A stretch of 36,931 bases of DNA, taken from positions 1 to 36,931 of the forward strand of contig JAIRTO010000136.1 of the NCBI GenBank assembly GCA_031254895.1, in the 5' to 3' direction. The position numbers and the translations under genes are program-made. Shown here piece by piece: positions 34,831-36,931 of the stretch (within the stretch, counting starts at the first letter, position 1; each line of letters starts with the position of its first letter). The notes under the pieces are model-generated. The model was given only the letters and a program-made list of their open reading frames with translations. It had not been told where the DNA came from and did no database searches. This stretch comes from Deltaproteobacteria bacterium. GTDB lineage: Bacteria; Desulfobacterota; Desulfarculia; Adiutricales; Adiutricaceae.

Positions 34831-36501
34831 CTATGCGCTTCTCATGTTCAGCAGAGCGTCGTGCACCGTCATCCAGGGAAGGGGCTCATCATCGGGATAT
34901 TTCACGTTCAGTTCTTCAGGGCCTTGAGGCGCGTCAGGCTGGATGTCGGTTGAAGAGCCAGCTGGCGGCTGAGAAGCAGGAGGCTGACTTTGGTCGGCTT
35001 CAGGTTGAGGAGCCGCTTGGGCGTCCGGCGCGGCTGAAGCGGGCGGTTGGTTGTCTTGGCCGTTTGGGGCGGCGTTTTCGGACGGCGGCTCATTTTGGTT
35101 CGGCTGAGGCTCAGGCTCCGGGGCTGTCTCAACTTCGTCGTAGGTCGGTTCGGCGTCAGGCTCGGCGGCCGGTTCGGCGACAGGCTCGGCAGCTGGTTCG
35201 GCGACTTGTTCTGGCCCGGAATCAGTTTCTGGGGCCGGTTGAGCGGGCTGGCCAGGTTGAGCGGTCGGGTCGGGGGCGACGGCTGATTGGGCCGGGGAGA
35301 CTTCCGGCGGAGAGGGCCGGACGGCCGCTGGCCTGGCGGCGGCGGGGACGACGGGCTGAGGCGGCGCAGACGTCTCCGTCTTGGCGAGGCAAACTCCAGA
35401 AATGAGCAGAACTCCAGTTATGAGGTACATGAGCCGGATCAGGATGCCCGACTTGTCCAGCTCTTCCCAGTTTTCGGCTCGGTAGATTCGACGCATGACC
35501 AGAATGTGCAAAGGCAGACAGACGACGCCCAGAAGAGCCGGCCAAGCGGCGAGTTCGGCCAGCCACAGGTTGACCATCATCAGCCAGACGAGGGGCCACC
35601 AGAGGAGCTGAACTAGGGCCGCCCGCTCTTTGCCCAATAGGCCGGCGAGGGTTTTTTTGCCCTTTTCGGCGTCCGAGACAATTTCAGGCAAACTTTGGAA
35701 ATAGAGAATGTTGGCCACGCCGAGAGCTACGGGCAGAGCCAGAGCCAGGAGTTTCGGATCCGGGATCTTGGTGAGGGCGTAGAAAGTTCCGGCCGTCATG
35801 ATCAGGCCCATGTTCAGAAAAACGAAGATTTCGCCCAGAGCCCTGTGTCCGTATCTGATTGGGGGACAGACGTAGAAGAAGCTGGAAAAGGCGGCGAAGA
35901 TGATCATGCCCCAAAGGATCCTGTCCGTGCGGACAATTATTATGGCTAAAGCGAAAGCCGCCAAATAGCAAATGGCCAAAGCCTTCTTGATCTGTTCGGG
36001 GGTTATTCGTCCCTCTTGGATCACTCTGGAGCCGCCGAGAGTTTCCTTCGTGTCGACTCCTTGCTGATGATCGAAGAGGTCGTTGGCGAGGTTGGTCGCC
36101 AGGTGAACCAGGAAAGAGGCTAGAAGGATGAGGATGAAGAGCAAAATTCTTCCGGCTCCTTCTCCGTCCGTCCCTATGGAGGCGACCAGACCCAGAAAAA
36201 GAGGAACCAAAGTGGCCACGAAGAAAGTGGGCCGGGAGGCCTGGAACCAATCCTTCAGGCGCAAACTTTTTTTCTCGGCCGTCTGATGGAGCATGGCTTT
36301 CGAAGGTTCTTCCTCTTCGGCGGCTTTAGGGGGCTCTCCCCGGAGCTCGTCAGAGGCGTCGAGACCGGACTGGTCAGTTAGAGCGGCGCCAGCCTCTGAT
36401 TCGTCCTCGCTCGTTTTCATGGAGGAGGCGATTTCGTCATTGATGACGGGCTCGTCCAGATTGAGTTTGTCCTTGCTTTCAGGAACCAGTATTTCGCTCA
36501 T
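34831..36501 (-). CDS. UbiA-family prenyltransferase (MenA/UbiA-like) with long P/A/Q-rich C-terminal tail
   Basis: NLANDLFDHQQGVDTKETLGGSRVIQEGRITPEQIKKAL (NDxxDxxxD-type motif), YVCPPIRYGHRALGEIFVFLNMGLIM, SLPEIVSDAEKGKKTLAGLLGKERA; multiple TM segments, then about 190 aa of low complexity. Confidence 0.88.
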   Translation of the reverse strand: MSEILVPESKDKLNLDEPVINDEIASSMKTSEDESEAGAALTDQSGLDASDELRGEPPKAAEEEEPSKAMLHQTAEKKSLRLKDWFQASRPTFFVATLVPLFLGLVASIGTDGEGAGRILLFILILLASFLVHLATNLANDLFDHQQGVDTKETLGGSRVIQEGRITPEQIKKALAICYLAAFALAIIIVRTDRILWGMIIFAAFSSFFYVCPPIRYGHRALGEIFVFLNMGLIMTAGTFYALTKIPDPKLLALALPVALGVANILYFQSLPEIVSDAEKGKKTLAGLLGKERAALVQLLWWPLVWLMMVNLWLAELAAWPALLGVVCLPLHILVMRRIYRAENWEELDKSGILIRLMYLITGVLLISGVCLAKTETSAPPQPVVPAAARPAAVRPSPPEVSPAQSAVAPDPTAQPGQPAQPAPETDSGPEQVAEPAAEPVAEPAAEPDAEPTYDEVETAPEPEPQPNQNEPPSENAAPNGQDNQPPASAAPDAQAAPQPEADQSQPPASQPPAGSSTDIQPDAPQGPEELNVKYPDDEPLPWMTVHDALLNMRSA

Positions 36502-36931
36502 AATTTGACTCTCACATTGGTTAAAGAAATAAAATAGATATTATGAATTGGAAATTAAAGTTAAATTAAATATTTTAGAAATATAAAATATATTTAAAGC
36601 GTAAAAGACATTGATTGTGTAAGCTAATGAAAGATAAATTAATAAAATAATAAAATGTTTCATGGATAAAGAATATTAATATATGAAAGGCGAATAAAAG
36701 GCCTAGACGATGTCAAGGTCGAAAAGCTATATGTTTGGCTTTGTTTGTTTCGAGTTTTGAAAGCCTTAGACCCGCCTGAAAGGAACATGACGAGGAAGAC
36801 GGCCTTCGCCTAAAAAGCGTGAAAGGAGCTGTTTTTGGACGGCTCGTTAAAAAAGAACGAACTCATTTGTTATTTTTGAGCGTCATATAACTATAAAACT
36901 GTCCGCAGTTTATTGCAAGAGCTCTAAAGCC

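Noticed and set aside
34599-35405. 268-aa plus-strand ORF opposite the UbiA tail
   Set aside because: Arg-rich antisense translation of a low-complexity tail; no independent support.

Overview
The window is dominated by a plus-strand division and cell-wall (dcw) cluster: 5'-truncated murE, then murF, mraY, murD, ftsW (split by two in-frame stops), murG, murC, murB, ftsQ, ftsA1, ftsA2, ftsZ1, ftsZ2, a B12-type radical SAM gene, a third degenerate ftsZ-like gene (ftsZ3), nagZ, a hypothetical gene, cdsA and dxr. It is followed by a minus-strand ABC-F ATPase, nrdG/nrdD (anaerobic ribonucleotide reductase system), a small repeat-bearing exported protein on the plus strand, and a minus-strand UbiA-family prenyltransferase with a very long disordered tail. 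The outstanding feature is an expanded divisome of two FtsA and three FtsZ-family proteins. The FtsZ1 and FtsZ2 substitutions look complementary: FtsZ1 keeps a canonical nucleotide pocket but has an altered T7 loop, while FtsZ2 keeps the T7 loop but has an altered nucleotide pocket. FtsZ3 has lost the GGGTGTG box but keeps T7-like acids. This suggests a tubulin-like heteropolymer plus a pseudo-GTPase regulator, which is inference from motifs only. FtsZ1 also carries five 19-aa tandem repeats, and short tandem repeats of differing unit length recur in both core genes and intergenic gaps. Gene order suggests a deltaproteobacterial (Desulfobacterota-like) source, with low confidence. No rRNA, complete tRNA, CRISPR array or intact mobile element was recognised.
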